From: Haloimpatiens massiliensis
GTDB lineage: Bacteria > Bacillota > Clostridia > Clostridiales > Clostridiaceae
Reading direction: 5' to 3'
Assembly: GCF_900184255.1 (NCBI RefSeq)
Contig: NZ_LT854640.1
Coordinates: 1,069,593-1,133,592 of the forward strand
DNA: 64,000 bases
Position 1 is the stretch's first letter, and each line of letters starts with the position of its first letter. Shown here piece by piece: positions 63,190 to 64,000 of this stretch. Both the position numbers and the translations under genes were made by a program. The notes beneath the pieces were generated by a model. The model saw only the letters and a list, made by a program, of their open reading frames with translations, ran no database searches and was not told the origin of the DNA.

Positions 63190-63742
63190 TAATATCCACA
63201 TCCTTTAATGTGCATTTTAAATTAAAAATATATTTTCCACTCTCTAATTGGCTTATATTAGAAACAAATATGTTTGTAAATAAGTTTGTTTCTTTTAAAT
63301 TATATTGAAATTCTGCAATGTCTTCTCTCCTATTTCCTTGTGCTTGTATTTGAATATTGTTATTATCCATATTTATGCTCTTAAAATACACATCTTTAGG
63401 TATTGAAATATAAATATTATTTATTAAATAGCTATTTATACGTCCAGATTTCTTTATAAAATCAGCAATAGGAGAAACTTTTTGTTTATATTCCTCTAAA
63501 ACCATCAATTTCTCCTGCTGTTTCTCAGCTTCTTCTAGTTTTTTAATGTTCTGTTTAGAATTTATGTAACTTTCCATAGTTTCAATCTGTTTATTTAATT
63601 TAGCAGTTTTTATTAATTTATATCCAGATGTTAATGCCATAATAAGAACTAGAACTCCTGCTGCAGCTAATATATAATTTTTTTTATTATTTTTTTCCTT
63701 TTCATCATAGGATTCTATTTGGAAAAAGTTAAAGTCTTTCAT
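63176..63742 (-). CDS. Type IV pilus inner-membrane protein PilN-like
   Basis: This 188-aa protein from the ATG at 63742 (GGGGGGTTAAA upstream) has the PilN motif MKDFNFFQIESYDEKEK at its N-terminus (the part that binds PilM). A membrane helix (NYILAAAGVLVLIMALTSGY), a coiled coil and a ferredoxin-like domain (SINMDNNNIQIQAQGNRREDIAEF) follow. It pairs with PilO in the alignment complex. Confidence 0.9.
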   Translation of the reverse strand: MKDFNFFQIESYDEKEKNNKKNYILAAAGVLVLIMALTSGYKLIKTAKLNKQIETMESYINSKQNIKKLEEAEKQQEKLMVLEEYKQKVSPIADFIKKSGRINSYLINNIYISIPKDVYFKSINMDNNNIQIQAQGNRREDIAEFQYNLKETNLFTNIFVSNISQLESGKYIFNLKCTLKDVDINENK

Positions 63743-63755
63743 TTTAACCCCCCAT

Positions 63756-64000
63756 TTAAAGTCTAATAGCTGCACCAGCAGCATTTATATAGTCCATTAT
63801 ATTTTCTTGATGTTTGTCCATATTAAAATTAGGCATATTATTTATAGAATTAACTGAAATACCTAAACTTTTACTCATATATTTTGCTAAGCCTTTTAAC
63901 CTTGACCCTCCACCATATATAAATATCTCCTCTATTGTATCTCCAGAATTTTTCTTTCGATAATATTGTATTATTTTATCTATCTCTACCACAAGATTAC
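63756..64000 (-). CDS. pilM: Type IV pilus assembly ATPase-like PilM, C-terminal part (cut by window edge)
   Basis: About 81 residues of an actin-like ATPase are visible. The adenosine motif EIFIYGGGSRLKGLAKYMSK and the end NYINAAGAAIRL are typical of PilM C-termini. The gene continues beyond base 64000 and its stop is 13 bases before the pilN start, in the pilM-pilN-pilO order seen in type IV pilus operons. Confidence 0.88.
   Translation of the reverse strand, partial: NLVVEIDKIIQYYRKKNSGDTIEEIFIYGGGSRLKGLAKYMSKSLGISVNSINNMPNFNMDKHQENIMDYINAAGAAIRL

Noticed and set aside
1..64000. CRISPR array
   Set aside because: No series of regularly spaced identical repeats was seen, and no cas genes are present.

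Overview
The window is AT-rich DNA from an anaerobic, spore-forming, motile Clostridium. The gene content looks closest to the C. botulinum group I / C. sporogenes lineage, but that is inference. It carries an alpha/beta-type SASP gene, pyruvate:ferredoxin oxidoreductase, a chemotaxis cluster, a glycyl-radical enzyme with its activase, urocanate hydratase and a type IV pilus operon. I saw no tRNA, rRNA or CRISPR array.

Layout. 1-3.5 kb: cheB (cut by the window edge), cheD, cheW and a FapA/DUF342 gene, all on the minus strand. 3.5-13.1 kb: housekeeping genes on the minus strand (class IV aminotransferase, HAD phosphatase, Cys/His-rich DUF1292 protein, a 32-residue Arg/Met-rich microprotein, nifJ, flavodoxin, beta-CASP RNA hydrolase, murG). 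13.5 kb: SASP gene. 13.8-18.1 kb: a small RiPP cassette (43-aa precursor, fused ABC exporter, radical SAM/SPASM maturase) bracketed by near-identical hairpins. 18.1-43.25 kb: recJ, split by a 23.4-kb mobile element. 43.7-53.8 kb: endonuclease IV-like gene, two tiny Lys-rich proteins, SufS-like aminotransferase, GerMN lipoprotein, YjjI/YjjW pair, hutU, DUF2284 protein. 53.9-64 kb: YbjN-like gene, then a minus-strand type IV pilus operon running off the right edge (pilM', pilN, pilO, three pseudopilin-type proteins, VWA protein, prepilin peptidase).

The main discovery candidate is the element in recJ. Its operon of three large tyrosine recombinases plus a small coiled-coil protein (Tn554-like) lies just inside one end. 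It has interrupted the host recJ exactly at the conserved DNG motif, leaving 8-bp core copies and imperfect terminal inverted repeats. The last gene of the recombinase operon is a complete, diverged second recJ. At the codons matching the insertion site it encodes the same residues with different bases, so it could restore RecJ while not being a target itself. The recombinase operon points the same way as the broken recJ, so host recJ transcription can enter it; a good promoter also overlaps an internal copy of the terminal repeat.

The rest of the element is cargo and wreckage: a small E2-like/E1-like (ubiquitin-type) relic, an IS110 element with a candidate bridge-RNA leader, an IS4/IS701-type element, a secreted papain-like amidase, a membrane-anchored protein, an IS1182 fragment, and an IS66 element whose tnpC is itself split by a recombinase-in-trio (RIT) element. 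Two kinds of palindromic, MITE-like repeats lie outside it: a 129-bp repeat in two inverted copies (5.1 and 44.9 kb) and a 251-bp one (43.4 kb).
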